Positions 15,964-24,658 of a stretch of 64,000 bases of DNA are shown piece by piece. The notes beneath the pieces are model-generated. The model saw only the letters and a list, made by a program, of their open reading frames with translations, made no database searches and was not told where the DNA came from. Every line of letters begins with the position of its first letter. Within the stretch, counting starts at the first letter, position 1. Position numbers and translations under genes: made by a program. This DNA is from CAWJKP01 sp963843465. GTDB taxonomy: Bacteria; Planctomycetota; Planctomycetia; Pirellulales; Thermoguttaceae. The DNA is taken from positions 868,001 to 932,000 of the forward strand of contig CAWJKP010000001.1 of assembly GCA_963843465.1 (NCBI GenBank). The letters are read 5' to 3'.

Positions 15964-16165
15964 TTACGGCTGTTGCCGGGGCTTGATCTCCGCGATCACC
16001 TGATCGAGGGTCATCTGGCCGAAAAGACCTTCTCTTTCTTTGGTGTAGTCGCCGTGCCCCACACTGAAATTGATTAAGAAACCGGGCGGTATTTACAACG
16101 CCGATCTCCCGGCAAAGCAAATGGATCGCGGTTTGCGTGAGATCCGCCAAGGGGACCGTTGTCAT
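15964..16165 (-). pseudogene. Frameshifted antitoxin-like gene of a decayed PIN TA module
   Basis: ATG 16165 with AGGAG eight bases upstream opens a frame reading MTTVPLADLTQTAI, LLCREIGV and TARFLNQF. The continuing family sequence, SVGHGDYTKEREGLF then MTLDQVIAEI, lies in the next frame and ends at 15964. One extra T in the run at 16067-16069 explains the shift. Together the parts give a small protein of about 66 residues of the kind paired with PIN toxins in planctomycetes and cyanobacteria. Confidence 0.7.
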
Positions 16166-16233
16166 TGGATAATCTCCTGAACGAGTTCGAGTGGCGGCCG
16201 ATTGAGACAGCACGTGTCCAAGTAAAGCTTCAT
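16162..16233 (-). pseudogene. PIN-domain toxin gene reduced by internal deletion
   Basis: Only 23 codons remain. MKLYLDTCCLNRP is the standard beginning of a PIN toxin, with its first catalytic Asp. It is joined directly to PLELVQEIIQ, which resembles the C-terminus of the same family, followed by a stop. Some 130 residues between have been lost. The stop overlaps the start of the neighbouring antitoxin-like gene as ATGA, the arrangement expected for an intact module. Confidence 0.65.
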
Positions 16234-16272
16234 TGCGCCATGATATCCCGGCGATGCTGATACGCACGAAAA

Positions 16273-17809
16273 TCATGTCCAGAACTGCCGGTCCAACATC
16301 CGGTAGTTGATGGCTTCGTTGAGGTGGGCGGGCAGCAGGGCCTCGCTGCCGGCCAGGTCGGCGATGGTGCGGGCCACGCGGAGGATCTTGTCGTGGGCCC
16401 GGGCGGATAGGCCCATCTCGGTCACGCTGGCCTTCAACAGGTTGCGGCAGGCGTCGTCCAAGAGGCAAAACTGCCGCGTCTGGCGGTGGGTCATGTCGGC
16501 GTTGTAGCGGGTCGGGCTGCCGTCGAAGCGGCCGGCCTGGACCTGCCGGGCTGAGGCCACCTGCCGACGGATCTCCTGGCTGGACGTTCCCGGCTGCCCG
16601 CCGGACAGCTCGCGAAAGGGAACGGCCGGGACCTCGATGTGGATGTCGATGCGGTCCAACAGCGGCCCGCTGATCTTCGACATGTACCGCTCCACCTGCG
16701 GCACCGAGCAGTGGCACGCCCGGCGGCTGTCGTTGCGGTAGCCGCAGGGGCAGGGGTTCAGCGCCACCACGAGCATGAAGTTGGCGGGGAACGTGGTGCT
16801 GTTCAAGGCCCGGGCGATGGTCACCGTGCCTTCTTCCAAGGGCTGGCGGAGGACTTCCAGCGTGCGGCGGTTGAACTCCGGCAGCTCGTCGAGGAACAAG
16901 ACGCCGTTATGGGCCAGCGTGATCTCGCCGGGCGTGGGCGTGGAGCCGCCGCCGACCAGGCCGGCGTCGCTGATGGTGTGGTGCGGGGCGCGGAAGGGCC
17001 GGGTGGCCATCAGCGGCTGACCGGGCTTCAGCCGCCCCATGGCGCTGTAGACCCGCGTGGTCTCGATCAATTCCTCGGGCGCCAGGTCGGGCAGGATGGT
17101 AGGCAGCCGCTTGGCGAGCATGGTCTTGCCCGAGCCCGGCGGCCCGACCATCAGCAGGTTGTGCCCGCCAGAGGCGGCCACGCAGATCGCCCGCTTGGCC
17201 ATCTCCTGTCCGCGGACGTCGGCGAAGTCAACGTCGTAGCTGGAGTACTCGCGCACCAGATCGCTGAGGCGGCCGGGCATGGGGTCGATGTCGATCTGCC
17301 CGGAGAGAAAGCCCACGGCCTGGGCCAGGCTGTCCACGGGGATCACCTCGATCTTCTCCACCACGGCCGCCTCTGCCGCGCTGGCCAGCGGCACCAGCAG
17401 CCCGCGCATCGACTGCTGCGCGGCGGCAATGGCCATCGAGAGGGCCCCCTTGGTCGGCCGCGTGCTGCCGTCCAGGGCCAGTTCGCCGACGACGGCATAC
17501 TGGGCCAGCCGGTCCGAGGTGACCTGCCCGCTGCCGGCCAGGATGCCCAAGGCGATCGGCAGGTCGAAGGAGGCCGCCTCCTTGGGCAGATCGGCGGGGG
17601 CCAGGTTGATCACCACGCGGTTTTGCGGGCGTTGGAAGCCCGAGTTGACCATCGCCCGCTCGACCCGGTGCGTGCTCTCCTTCACGGCCGCTTCCGGCAG
17701 TCCGACCAGGAGCGTCTTGGGCAGTCCCGCCGGCGGAAACGTCCACCTCCACCTCGACCGGCAGGGCGTCGATGCCCAGGAGCGAGAAGGTCTTGAGTTT
17801 GGCGAGCAT
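16273..17809 (-). CDS. YifB/ComM-family Mg-chelatase-like AAA+ ATPase, frameshifted near its start
   Basis: Homologues (ComM) are helicases that help branch migration during natural transformation. The N-terminal ChlI-like domain begins LAKLKTFSLLGIDALPVEVEVDVS. The AAA+ core has the Walker A motif GPPGSGKTMLAKR and the Walker B/DELPEF region, then a CPCGY zinc-like motif and the Mg_chelatase_C end. The first 28 codons from ATG 17809 are in another frame than the rest. One extra G at 17726-17728 (GGCGGGACTG instead of GGCGGACTG) is enough to join them. The rest from 17685 (MKESTHRVERAM) is intact. If the indel is real, the protein would lack its first strand or require a downstream start. Confidence 0.85.
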
Positions 17810-17948
17810 AGAGAAGCCGCCCTCTCCCTTCAGGGGAGGGCTAAGGGAAGGACATGCCGGAAGATCGTCTGCCGCCCCGGTCTACGCAATCGGGTAATCC
17901 GACCCCCGCATTGTGGCAGGGAAAGCGCGTGGGTGCAAGAGTGGGCGG

Positions 17949-18180
17949 TTGATTCACCGGGTGAGGGTGGGCTAGAATGGCAATATGGACGCGACAGTCA
18001 ACAGCTTCTGACACGGTGCTTTCGCTGCTGGATGGCGGAGATCGATCGGCGGTCGAAGGAGATCGACAACGGCGCGGTCATGACGGAACCCTGGGATTCA
18101 GTTCGCAGCCGCCTGTTCCACAAGCACGGAGTGGAAGGTGCGACTTGACTTTCATCCGGCCGCCACCGAGGAGCTTGAGA
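17949..18180 (+). pseudogene. Decayed ParD/ParE-like toxin-antitoxin module
   Basis: A promoter-like pair TTGATT (17949-17954) and TAGAAT (17973-17978) precedes ATG 17985, which starts MDATVNSF then hits a stop. Another frame continues as MAEIDRRSKEIDNGAV and EPWDSVRSRLF, the C-terminus of an addiction-module antitoxin, ending at 18148. Overlapping it, GTG 18138 begins VRLDFHPAATEELEISADW, the start of a RelE/ParE toxin, which is cut off after 19 residues where the next, intact module starts. Confidence 0.6.
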
Positions 18181-18205
18181 TATCTGCCGATTGGAGGATT
18201 TTGAA

Positions 18206-18439
18206 ATGGACACGGCAACCCAACAGCTTTTTGACGCGGCACTTTCGCTCCCCGACGATGACCGCGTGGAACTCGTGGAAGCGCTGATCGCATCTTTCAG
18301 GCTCGACGACAAGCCGCCCTTCGACGACTCATGGCGCACGGTCTTGCAGCGAAGGTCTGCCGAGTTGACGACCGGCCGGGCAACCCCGGTTCCGTGGGCG
18401 GAGGTCAAACGCTCGGCGCGAGAGAAAGCCGGTGATTAA
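18206..18439 (+). CDS. Addiction-module antitoxin (ParD/RelB-like, TIGR02574 type)
   Basis: The 77-residue protein matches the family of short antitoxins with LSLPDDDRVELVEALIASF in the first helix pair and a SW...LQRRSAEL helix followed by PVPWAEVKRSARE, the part that contacts the toxin. ATG 18206 has GGAGG eight bases upstream; a TTG at 18191 is less likely because that ribosome site would lie inside the gene. Its stop overlaps the toxin start by 8 bases. The region just before it is the wreck of a related module, so this may be a replacement copy. Confidence 0.85.
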   Translation: MDTATQQLFDAALSLPDDDRVELVEALIASFRLDDKPPFDDSWRTVLQRRSAELTTGRATPVPWAEVKRSAREKAGD

Positions 18440-18725
18440 CACGGTCTTTCATCCGGAGGCCCAGGGGGACTATCAAACCGCGTTTGCCTGGTACCAGGCC
18501 CACAGTCCGCAGGCATCGGTGCGATTCGAGGCTGAAGTCCAGCGCGTGATCCAGTTGATCGAAAGCAATCCCGAGGGGTTTCCCAAGTACGACGACTTGC
18601 ATCGCTACGCTTTGTTGCGCCGCTTTCCGTACAGCATTGTCTATCAGCAGTCGGCCGACCAAATCTACGTAGTCGGGGTTGTGCATGGCAGTCGATTGCC
18701 CGGCTACTGGAAGAATCGGACATGA
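18432..18725 (+). CDS. RelE/ParE-family toxin
   Basis: A 97-residue protein with the usual pattern FHPEAQGDYQTAFAWY at the start, then RFEAEVQRVIQLIESNPEGFP, and RRFPYSIVYQ near the end, followed by a VVHGSRLPGYW-type C-terminus. Members either cleave mRNA on the ribosome (RelE) or poison gyrase (ParE); the sequence does not decide which. GTG 18432 overlaps the antitoxin gene, typical of coupled TA pairs. It appears intact. Confidence 0.87.
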   Translation: MINTVFHPEAQGDYQTAFAWYQAHSPQASVRFEAEVQRVIQLIESNPEGFPKYDDLHRYALLRRFPYSIVYQQSADQIYVVGVVHGSRLPGYWKNRT

Positions 18726-18797
18726 GTCCAGTTCCCGCCCATCAGTCGACTCGGATGGGCACAGGTCGGGCGGCACCGTCGGGTCTGTTGAAACACA

Positions 18798-18826
18798 TTG
18801 CGGCGGGCAGGTTGTGTTGTCATAAT
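18798..18826 (+). promoter_or_regulatory. Promoter placing the TPR-sulfotransferase mRNA start at its ATG
   Basis: TTGCGG (18798-18803) and CATAAT (18821-18826) are spaced by 17 bases. The start ATG is at 18834, so transcription would begin at or one base before the codon, giving a leaderless mRNA. No ribosome site is visible. Confidence 0.4.
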
Positions 18827-18833
18827 TTGCGGC

Positions 18834-20420
18834 ATGGCAACGACTTCCGAAGCATGGGCGATTGCGGTCCAACACCATCAAGCCGGTCGGCTACAGGCCG
18901 CCGAGCGGATTTGCCGGCAGATTCTTGTCGTCGAGCCGAATCATGCCGACGCCTGGCACCTGTCGGGGGTAATCAACGCGCAGACCGGCAATCACCGGGT
19001 TGCTGTCGAGTACATCCGCCGCGCCCTGACGGTGAAACCCGACTGGGCCGAGGCGCACTACAACCTGGGCAATGCCTTGAAGGAGCAAGGGAAGCTGGAC
19101 GAAGCGGTCGCCTGCTACCGGCGGGCCCTGGAATTGATGCCGGACCTGGCCGAGGCGCACAACAACCTGGGCATTGCCTTGAACGACCAGGGCAAGCTGG
19201 ACGAAGCGGTCGCTTCCTACCGCCGGGCGCTGAAGCTGAAGCCGGACTTTGCCGAGGTACACTACAACCTGGGCGTCGCCTTGGAGGAGATCGGCGATCT
19301 TCGCAGCGCCGAAGACTGCTTTCGCGAGGCGTTGCGGCACAATTCCCGCTTCGCCTTCGCGCATTGCGAACTGGTGAAACTCCTGGGCGGCAAGCTTCCG
19401 CAGAAGGACCTGGCTGCGCAGCGCCGCTTGCTGGAGGCAAGGGAGTTGACGGACGTCCAGCGATTGTCCTTGCACTTCGGCCTGGCCCACGTCCTGGACG
19501 CACGGGGCGAGTATGCTGAGGCCGCCCGACACCTCGATCGGGCCAACGCGCTGCAACAAGCCGAGTGGCGCAAGCGCGGCCAGGAGTACGACTCGAAAGA
19601 GCACGAGTCTCTCGTCAGCGGGATGATCGGGGTTTCGACGCCGGATTTCTTCGAGCGAGTCCGCGGCTTTGGCTCGGAAAGCGAGATCCCGGTGTTCGTC
19701 GTGGGGCTGCCGCGATCCGGCACCACGCTCATCGAGCAGATCCTGGCCAGCCACTGGCAGGTCTTCGGCGCGGGAGAGATCAAACTGGTCCGCGACACCA
19801 AGGCCGCGCTCGGCCGGCAAGACGCAGACTTCATCGAGGGCCTCGGCCAGTTGAACCGCGAGACGGCGGGGCGTCTCGCTTCGTGGCACTTGGAGAGGAT
19901 TGGCGCGCTGAATCGCCGAGCGCTTCGCATCGTGGACAAGATGCCGGAGAACTACCTGTACCTTGGTCTGTTGGCGGGCCTCTTTCCTCGGGCGAAGTTG
20001 ATTCACTGCCGCCGCGATTTCCGCGACGTGGCCGTCTCCTGTTGGATGACGCATTTCCGCGAGATTCGCTGGGCCAACGACCAACAGCACATCGCATCAC
20101 GATTTCATGAGTACCAACGGATGATGGAGCACTGGCGGAAGGTCTTGCCGCTGCCTTTGTTGGAAGTGGACTACGAGGAGACGGTGGCGGATCTGGAAGG
20201 CGTGGCCCGAAGGCTCGTGGCGTGGTGCGGACTGGCGTGGGAGCCGGCCTGCCTGGAGTTCCACCAGGCGAAGCGGCCGGTGAGAACGGCCAGCGCCGTC
20301 CAGGTGCGCCAGCCGGTATTCAGGACATCGGTGGGAAGATGGAAACACTACGAACACGTCTTGGCTTCGCTGTTTGCCGAGCTGCAAGGGGTAGCTGCTC
20401 GCGAGCGCGCGGGTCGGTAG
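18834..20420 (+). CDS. TPR-repeat protein with C-terminal sulfotransferase domain
   Basis: The first 180 or so residues are about four TPR repeats (for example EAHYNLGNALKEQGKLDEAV and EAHNNLGIALNDQGKLDEAV). Residues about 290-510 are a sulfotransferase domain (Sulfotransfer_3 type). The 5'-phosphosulfate loop GLPRSGTTLIEQIL is at about 300-314 and the 3'-phosphate-binding motif CRRDFRDVAVSCW follows near 390. Such proteins transfer sulfate from PAPS to proteins or sugars; the TPR part probably holds the acceptor. ATG 18834 is used rather than the in-frame TTG at 18798, which is part of a promoter box. It is a single-gene unit. Confidence 0.9.
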   Translation: MATTSEAWAIAVQHHQAGRLQAAERICRQILVVEPNHADAWHLSGVINAQTGNHRVAVEYIRRALTVKPDWAEAHYNLGNALKEQGKLDEAVACYRRALELMPDLAEAHNNLGIALNDQGKLDEAVASYRRALKLKPDFAEVHYNLGVALEEIGDLRSAEDCFREALRHNSRFAFAHCELVKLLGGKLPQKDLAAQRRLLEARELTDVQRLSLHFGLAHVLDARGEYAEAARHLDRANALQQAEWRKRGQEYDSKEHESLVSGMIGVSTPDFFERVRGFGSESEIPVFVVGLPRSGTTLIEQILASHWQVFGAGEIKLVRDTKAALGRQDADFIEGLGQLNRETAGRLASWHLERIGALNRRALRIVDKMPENYLYLGLLAGLFPRAKLIHCRRDFRDVAVSCWMTHFREIRWANDQQHIASRFHEYQRMMEHWRKVLPLPLLEVDYEETVADLEGVARRLVAWCGLAWEPACLEFHQAKRPVRTASAVQVRQPVFRTSVGRWKHYEHVLASLFAELQGVAARERAGR

Positions 20421-20597
20421 CAGCGGTGTCTTGGCGGCAAAGCGCGCGGTTGCAAGCAGGCAGGGTGGGGCTCGCTGCGCTCGACCCACCCTGCGCCCTG
20501 TTAACTTTGATCCGCGGGCGAATCAAAATGCCGATTCTGCCCCGCATCCTGTAGGACGGATTGGCAATCCGTCCTGCACCCACCCAGGAGATTCACC
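20421..20597. repeat. Intergenic region with two palindromic repeats
   Basis: CAGGGTGGG (20461-20469) pairs with CCCACCCTG (20485-20493). GGACGGATTGGCAATCCGTCC at 20554-20574 equals the element inside cinA. No gene is seen. Confidence 0.75.
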
Positions 20598-23405
20598 ATG
20601 TCTTCGTTACGCTATCTGCAACGTCCGGCCGCGATCCTCGCGCTTGCCGCTGCCGTGCTGCCTGCGGCCTGGGCCAACGCGCAAGGGACGTGGTCGGCTG
20701 TTATCGACCCGGAAAACTCGCTCAACTTCAGCTTCACCAAGGATCAAACGCCCGTCTGCCGCCTGGGCTTGACCGGCTGGGGGCCGAGCTGGGCCTGGGT
20801 CGGGGTCGATGCCCACGAAAAGGCCCAAGGCGATCGGTTAAGCGCCAAAGCGGAGTTCGTTGTCGACAAGTCGCGCGGGCAGGTGATCCAGATCAAGTTC
20901 CAGGCCGAGAAGAGCGGACCGCGCCAGGTCTCCTTTCGCTACGACCTGGAGGCGGACAAGGACGTGCCCGTCACCATGGTCATCGGCAGCCTGAGCGTCC
21001 AGCAGCCGGCGGCCAAGGGCAGCCTGGTGTTGGACTCGAAGGATGGCAGCCAGAGCCGCTACGGTTTGCCGCTGGGTCGTACCGAGGGTACGCCCTCGGC
21101 GACGCGGGGCGTCCTGAAACTGGCCGACCTGGGCCAGTTGGCTATGAGCTTCGAGCCGCCCTGCCCGGTCACGTTCGACGGCGACATGCGGATCGTGCTG
21201 GCCCAGGGGGTCTTCAAACGGGGATCGAAGTCGCTCACGCTCACGCTGACCTTTCCTACGGAGGTCGCTTTCGAGGCTAGCCCCGAGGCATTAAAGCGCC
21301 TTACCCGGACCCTGGCCGGTCCCGGCTGGTTTCCCTTCCAGCCGTCCGGCAAGGTTCTTCCCGGCGCGATCGGCATGGAGGAGTGGCTGGAGAAGCCGGC
21401 GGGCAAGCACGGCGGGGTACACATCGCGGGCGATCATTTCGAGTTCACCGACGGCACGCCCGTGAAGTTCTGGGGCGTGAATCTTTCTTACGGCGGCGGC
21501 TGCGCCCCGCAGAAAAAGGACGGCGAGCTGACGGCCGCCCGCTATGCCAAGTACGGCATCAACGGCGTCCGCCTGCACAAGTTCACCTATCCCAAGGACG
21601 AAGGGATCGGCAATCCCGACGACGCCACCCGCATGGACCCCGAAGGGCTGGACCGGCTGGACTACTTTGCCGCCCAGTTGAAGAAACAGGGGGTCTACTT
21701 CGGCTGGTCGCACACCTACGGCTTCCGCGTCTGCCCCGGCAACCGCGGCCGGCTGCTGGCCTATGACGAGATCGCCAAGAACCTCCACGGCAACACCTAT
21801 GCCTTCATCAACTTCGCCGAAGACGTGCAGGACCTGATGATCGAGATGGTGGTCAATCTGCTGGGGCACAGGAACCCTTACACCGGGCTGACCTATGCCC
21901 AGGAGCCGGCCCTGTCGTACCTGGAGATGCAGAACGAGGACGACATCTTCTTCTACACCTCGGAGGGCGCCTTCAACGCCTGCCCGACCTATCGCCGGCT
22001 CTTCTGCCGGAAGTTTTCCGACTGGCTGAAGGCCAAGTACGGCTCTGACGCGAAGCTCCGCGCGGCTTGGAGCAACGCCTTGCCGCCGGCCGAGAGCCTG
22101 GCGCAGGAGAACGTCGTGCCGCAGACCAACCCCTGGTTCATGGGCGACGATTTCTTGCCCGGCCAGAAGGGCGGCCAGCGGCAGCGGCTCCTGGACACGG
22201 CCCAGTTCCTCCACGAGGCCCAGAACCGCTTCTACGCCAAGTTCCTCAAGGCCGTCCGCCGCGCGGGCTACGAGGGACCACTGGTCGGCTCAGCCTGGCA
22301 GGCCCCCCCGATGCTGCCCCACTACGATAACCTGCGGTCCGACTACCTGGTGGGCTACATCGACCGGCACGACTATTTCGGCGGCGGACTTTTCGACTCG
22401 ATGTTGGCCAAGCCGGGCAGCGGCTTCTTCTCCGCCGGATTGCAACAGGTGATCGATCGGCCCTTCGGACTGTCGGAATGGATCACCGTCTACCCGTCGC
22501 TCTACAGCGCCGAGGGGCCGGCGATCGTCGCCGCCTACGGCTTCGGCCTGCAGGGCTGGGACGCCTCCTACGAGTTCCAATCCTCGTCGGCCGGACGGAC
22601 CTTCGCCGATCGGGCCGGCTGGCAGCCCTGGGGCGTCTGGGACGCCGACGTGCCCACCCAGATCGGACAGTTCCCCACCCTGGCCCGCATGATCTACCGC
22701 GGCGACGTCCGCGAGGGGGACGTGATCTCCGTCCGCCGCGTCAACGTCGAGGACCTCCGCCAGGCCAAGTTCGACTTCTCCGACAAGGTCGTGCAGCAGG
22801 GCGACATCAAGTCCTTCGCCGGCAGCGTCCCGCCCGAGGCCCTGGCGGCGGGCCGGGTCGTGGTCCAATTCACCGACACGCGCCAACCCTCAACGCTGCC
22901 CGACATGGAAAAGTTCCGCCACGGCGCGACGATCGTCTCCAGCACCGGGCAGCTCGCCTGGAGCACGGCCGGCAAGGGCTGCTTCACCGTCAACACGCCG
23001 GGCACGAAGGCCGTGGTGGGCTTCGCCGAGGGCCGGCGGTTGGCCCTGGGCGACGTGGCGATCACGCCCGCGTGCCCTTACGCCTCGATCGTGCTGACGG
23101 CCGCCGACAAGCACGCCACGCTGGCCGGCGCGAAACGGGCCATCCTCTCGGCGGTCGCCCGCAACTGCAACACGGGCTTCACCTACTTTGCCACCGACAA
23201 CCGGATCATCGACAACGGCAAGGCCCCGATCCTGCTGGAACCGGTGAAGGCGACGATCGAGCTGAGCGGACGCCCCGTCGCCGCGGTCCACGTGCTGGAT
23301 CACGACGGCCGCCGTACGGACAAGAATTTGTCCGTGGAAGGCGGCCGCTTCCTGATCGACGGCGCCCGCGACCACGCGCTCTATTATGAGCTGATCTTCC
23401 CCTAA
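20598..23405 (+). CDS. Secreted clan GH-A-like glycoside hydrolase
   Basis: The 935-residue protein begins with a signal peptide (cleavage near residue 29, ANA-QG). A beta-rich domain fills about residues 30-270. A TIM-barrel domain then starts with GDHFEFTDGTPVKFWGVNL near 275, the usual opening of GH5-related cellulase-superfamily enzymes. YLEMQNEDD (near residue 440) has the Asn-Glu acid/base signature, and GLSEW (near 625) is the likely nucleophile region. The C-terminal 300 residues look like beta-sandwich domains. The exact family and substrate are not clear. It probably degrades a polysaccharide outside the cytoplasm. No sugar-operon neighbour is adjacent. Confidence 0.75.
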   Translation: MSSLRYLQRPAAILALAAAVLPAAWANAQGTWSAVIDPENSLNFSFTKDQTPVCRLGLTGWGPSWAWVGVDAHEKAQGDRLSAKAEFVVDKSRGQVIQIKFQAEKSGPRQVSFRYDLEADKDVPVTMVIGSLSVQQPAAKGSLVLDSKDGSQSRYGLPLGRTEGTPSATRGVLKLADLGQLAMSFEPPCPVTFDGDMRIVLAQGVFKRGSKSLTLTLTFPTEVAFEASPEALKRLTRTLAGPGWFPFQPSGKVLPGAIGMEEWLEKPAGKHGGVHIAGDHFEFTDGTPVKFWGVNLSYGGGCAPQKKDGELTAARYAKYGINGVRLHKFTYPKDEGIGNPDDATRMDPEGLDRLDYFAAQLKKQGVYFGWSHTYGFRVCPGNRGRLLAYDEIAKNLHGNTYAFINFAEDVQDLMIEMVVNLLGHRNPYTGLTYAQEPALSYLEMQNEDDIFFYTSEGAFNACPTYRRLFCRKFSDWLKAKYGSDAKLRAAWSNALPPAESLAQENVVPQTNPWFMGDDFLPGQKGGQRQRLLDTAQFLHEAQNRFYAKFLKAVRRAGYEGPLVGSAWQAPPMLPHYDNLRSDYLVGYIDRHDYFGGGLFDSMLAKPGSGFFSAGLQQVIDRPFGLSEWITVYPSLYSAEGPAIVAAYGFGLQGWDASYEFQSSSAGRTFADRAGWQPWGVWDADVPTQIGQFPTLARMIYRGDVREGDVISVRRVNVEDLRQAKFDFSDKVVQQGDIKSFAGSVPPEALAAGRVVVQFTDTRQPSTLPDMEKFRHGATIVSSTGQLAWSTAGKGCFTVNTPGTKAVVGFAEGRRLALGDVAITPACPYASIVLTAADKHATLAGAKRAILSAVARNCNTGFTYFATDNRIIDNGKAPILLEPVKATIELSGRPVAAVHVLDHDGRRTDKNLSVEGGRFLIDGARDHALYYELIFP

Positions 23406-23804
23406 CGTCGCGATTTGCTGGTAGGACGGATTGCCAATCCGTCGGGAGATCGTGGACGGTAAGCAATCCGTCCTACGGCATTCCAACCGTTCACGGGGGG
23501 GCAACCTCAGAGCGATCGGGCTACGCGCGTCGAGCAGGGAGGCGGGGCGTCATTTCGTCGCGGTTGGCGCCGCGGCGCGGTTCAAGGTGGTCGCCACGAA
23601 GCCAACATGGTTGCAAGGCGGCTTCGGCAACCGCGCGGCTTTTTCGGACTTCTTCGCACGCTTTGCCGTCGGTGACGCGAGGGCCGGGAAAGGCACGCAA
23701 CTTGCAACTATTGGTTTTCGGAATGATTCTATTAGCAATTTGTGCCCACGCCGCGGGCCTTGGGAAGAGCCCGGGTCGGGCGCCACTGTAATGAGGAGTT
23801 CAAG
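23406..23804. repeat. Intergenic region with 13-bp inverted repeat
   Basis: TAGGACGGATTGC (23422-23434) and GCAATCCGTCCTA (23463-23475) form a perfect inverted repeat, and the left arm is itself part of GGACGGATTGCCAATCCGTCg. The remaining 320 bases to the PRC-barrel gene contain no credible gene. Confidence 0.7.
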
Positions 23805-24533
23805 ATGCGCAATTCGCTCATCGTTGTGGTCGGCGCGGCCTTGGTCGCCTGGCTGTCGGCGCCAGGTCTGGCCGCGGATCAAGTCAGCGGAAGTCGGTCG
23901 GCCCCAAGTACGCCGACGGCAACTCAAGCGGCGGGGAACCCGGTGATCCACCAGGGGGTCCAACACACCCAGATGCAGGGACAGGCGGCGATCACCAAGA
24001 CCATCCGGGCCTCGGATTTCATCGAGCGGGATGTCTACGATTCGCAGCAGCAAAAGCTGGGGACCGTCAGGGACCTGGTGATCAGGGCGGACAACGGCAA
24101 GGTTTGCTACCTGGTCATGACGCGGTCGACCTGGGACGCGCTGCTGGGCAAGGACTATTTGGCCGTGCCCTTCGACCTGTTCCATGTGAGCCTCGATGCG
24201 AAGAACACCCAGAAACACATCCTGGTTTTGAACGTGCGACCCGATCAACTGCACGGCGCGCCGCAGTTCGCCAGCAACGAATGGTCGATCTTCGGCAACC
24301 AGCAGTTCCTCAGCCAGGTACGCCAGTTCTATCAGGGTTTTGAGCGGACGGCCTTGCGGCCCGGTGGAACCATGACCAATCCGTCATCCACGACGCCGGG
24401 CGCACGACCCGCTAGCGCGGATCATTCACCGTCCCACACAAGCCCGAAGCGCAAGCGAGGGAAGCACGACCAGTTACCCTCGCTTGCGCTTCGGGCTTGT
24501 GTCTTGCGCTGCGCCGAAACACTCGGGCCATGA
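23805..24533 (+). CDS. Secreted PRC-barrel domain protein with repeat-encoded tail
   Basis: ATG 23805 follows GAGGAG and starts a signal peptide ending near residue 23 (GLAA-DQ). A PRC-barrel domain occupies about residues 65-150: TIRASDFIERDVYDSQQQKLGTV, then DLVIRADNGKVCYLVM and LAVPFDLF. PRC barrels mediate protein interactions at the envelope and in RNA processing; its partner here is unknown. The last 40 or so residues (TSPKRKRG, then LPSLALRACVL) are encoded by a 67-bp palindromic repeat, which therefore replaced or extended the original C-terminus. Confidence 0.8.
   Translation: MRNSLIVVVGAALVAWLSAPGLAADQVSGSRSAPSTPTATQAAGNPVIHQGVQHTQMQGQAAITKTIRASDFIERDVYDSQQQKLGTVRDLVIRADNGKVCYLVMTRSTWDALLGKDYLAVPFDLFHVSLDAKNTQKHILVLNVRPDQLHGAPQFASNEWSIFGNQQFLSQVRQFYQGFERTALRPGGTMTNPSSTTPGARPASADHSPSHTSPKRKRGKHDQLPSLALRACVLRCAETLGP
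24436..24502. repeat. Long palindrome with 26-bp perfect arms (SPKRKRG type)
   Basis: Arms at 24436-24461 and 24477-24502 are perfect reverse complements around a 15-base loop. It lies inside the 3' end of the PRC-barrel gene. A shorter relative is at 51133-51181. Confidence 0.9.
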
Positions 24534-24586
24534 ATAGTCCGCGCTAGTAAGGATCAATCGAAGAATAACTTCCGCCTTTCTCGTAC

Positions 24587-24628
24587 TCCTCTCGCTCCGC
24601 GAGAGGGAGAACGTCACGCGGAGCGTGA
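24587..24628. repeat. Two adjacent 7-bp hairpins between convergent genes
   Basis: CCTCTCG/CGAGAGG (24587-24605) and GTCACGC/GCGTGAC (24612-24628) are perfect short stems in the 125-base gap between two convergent genes. They could terminate transcription from both sides, but no T-run follows. Confidence 0.5.
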
Positions 24629-24658
24629 CGAGCACGGAAGTTATCTCTCGGCCGGACA

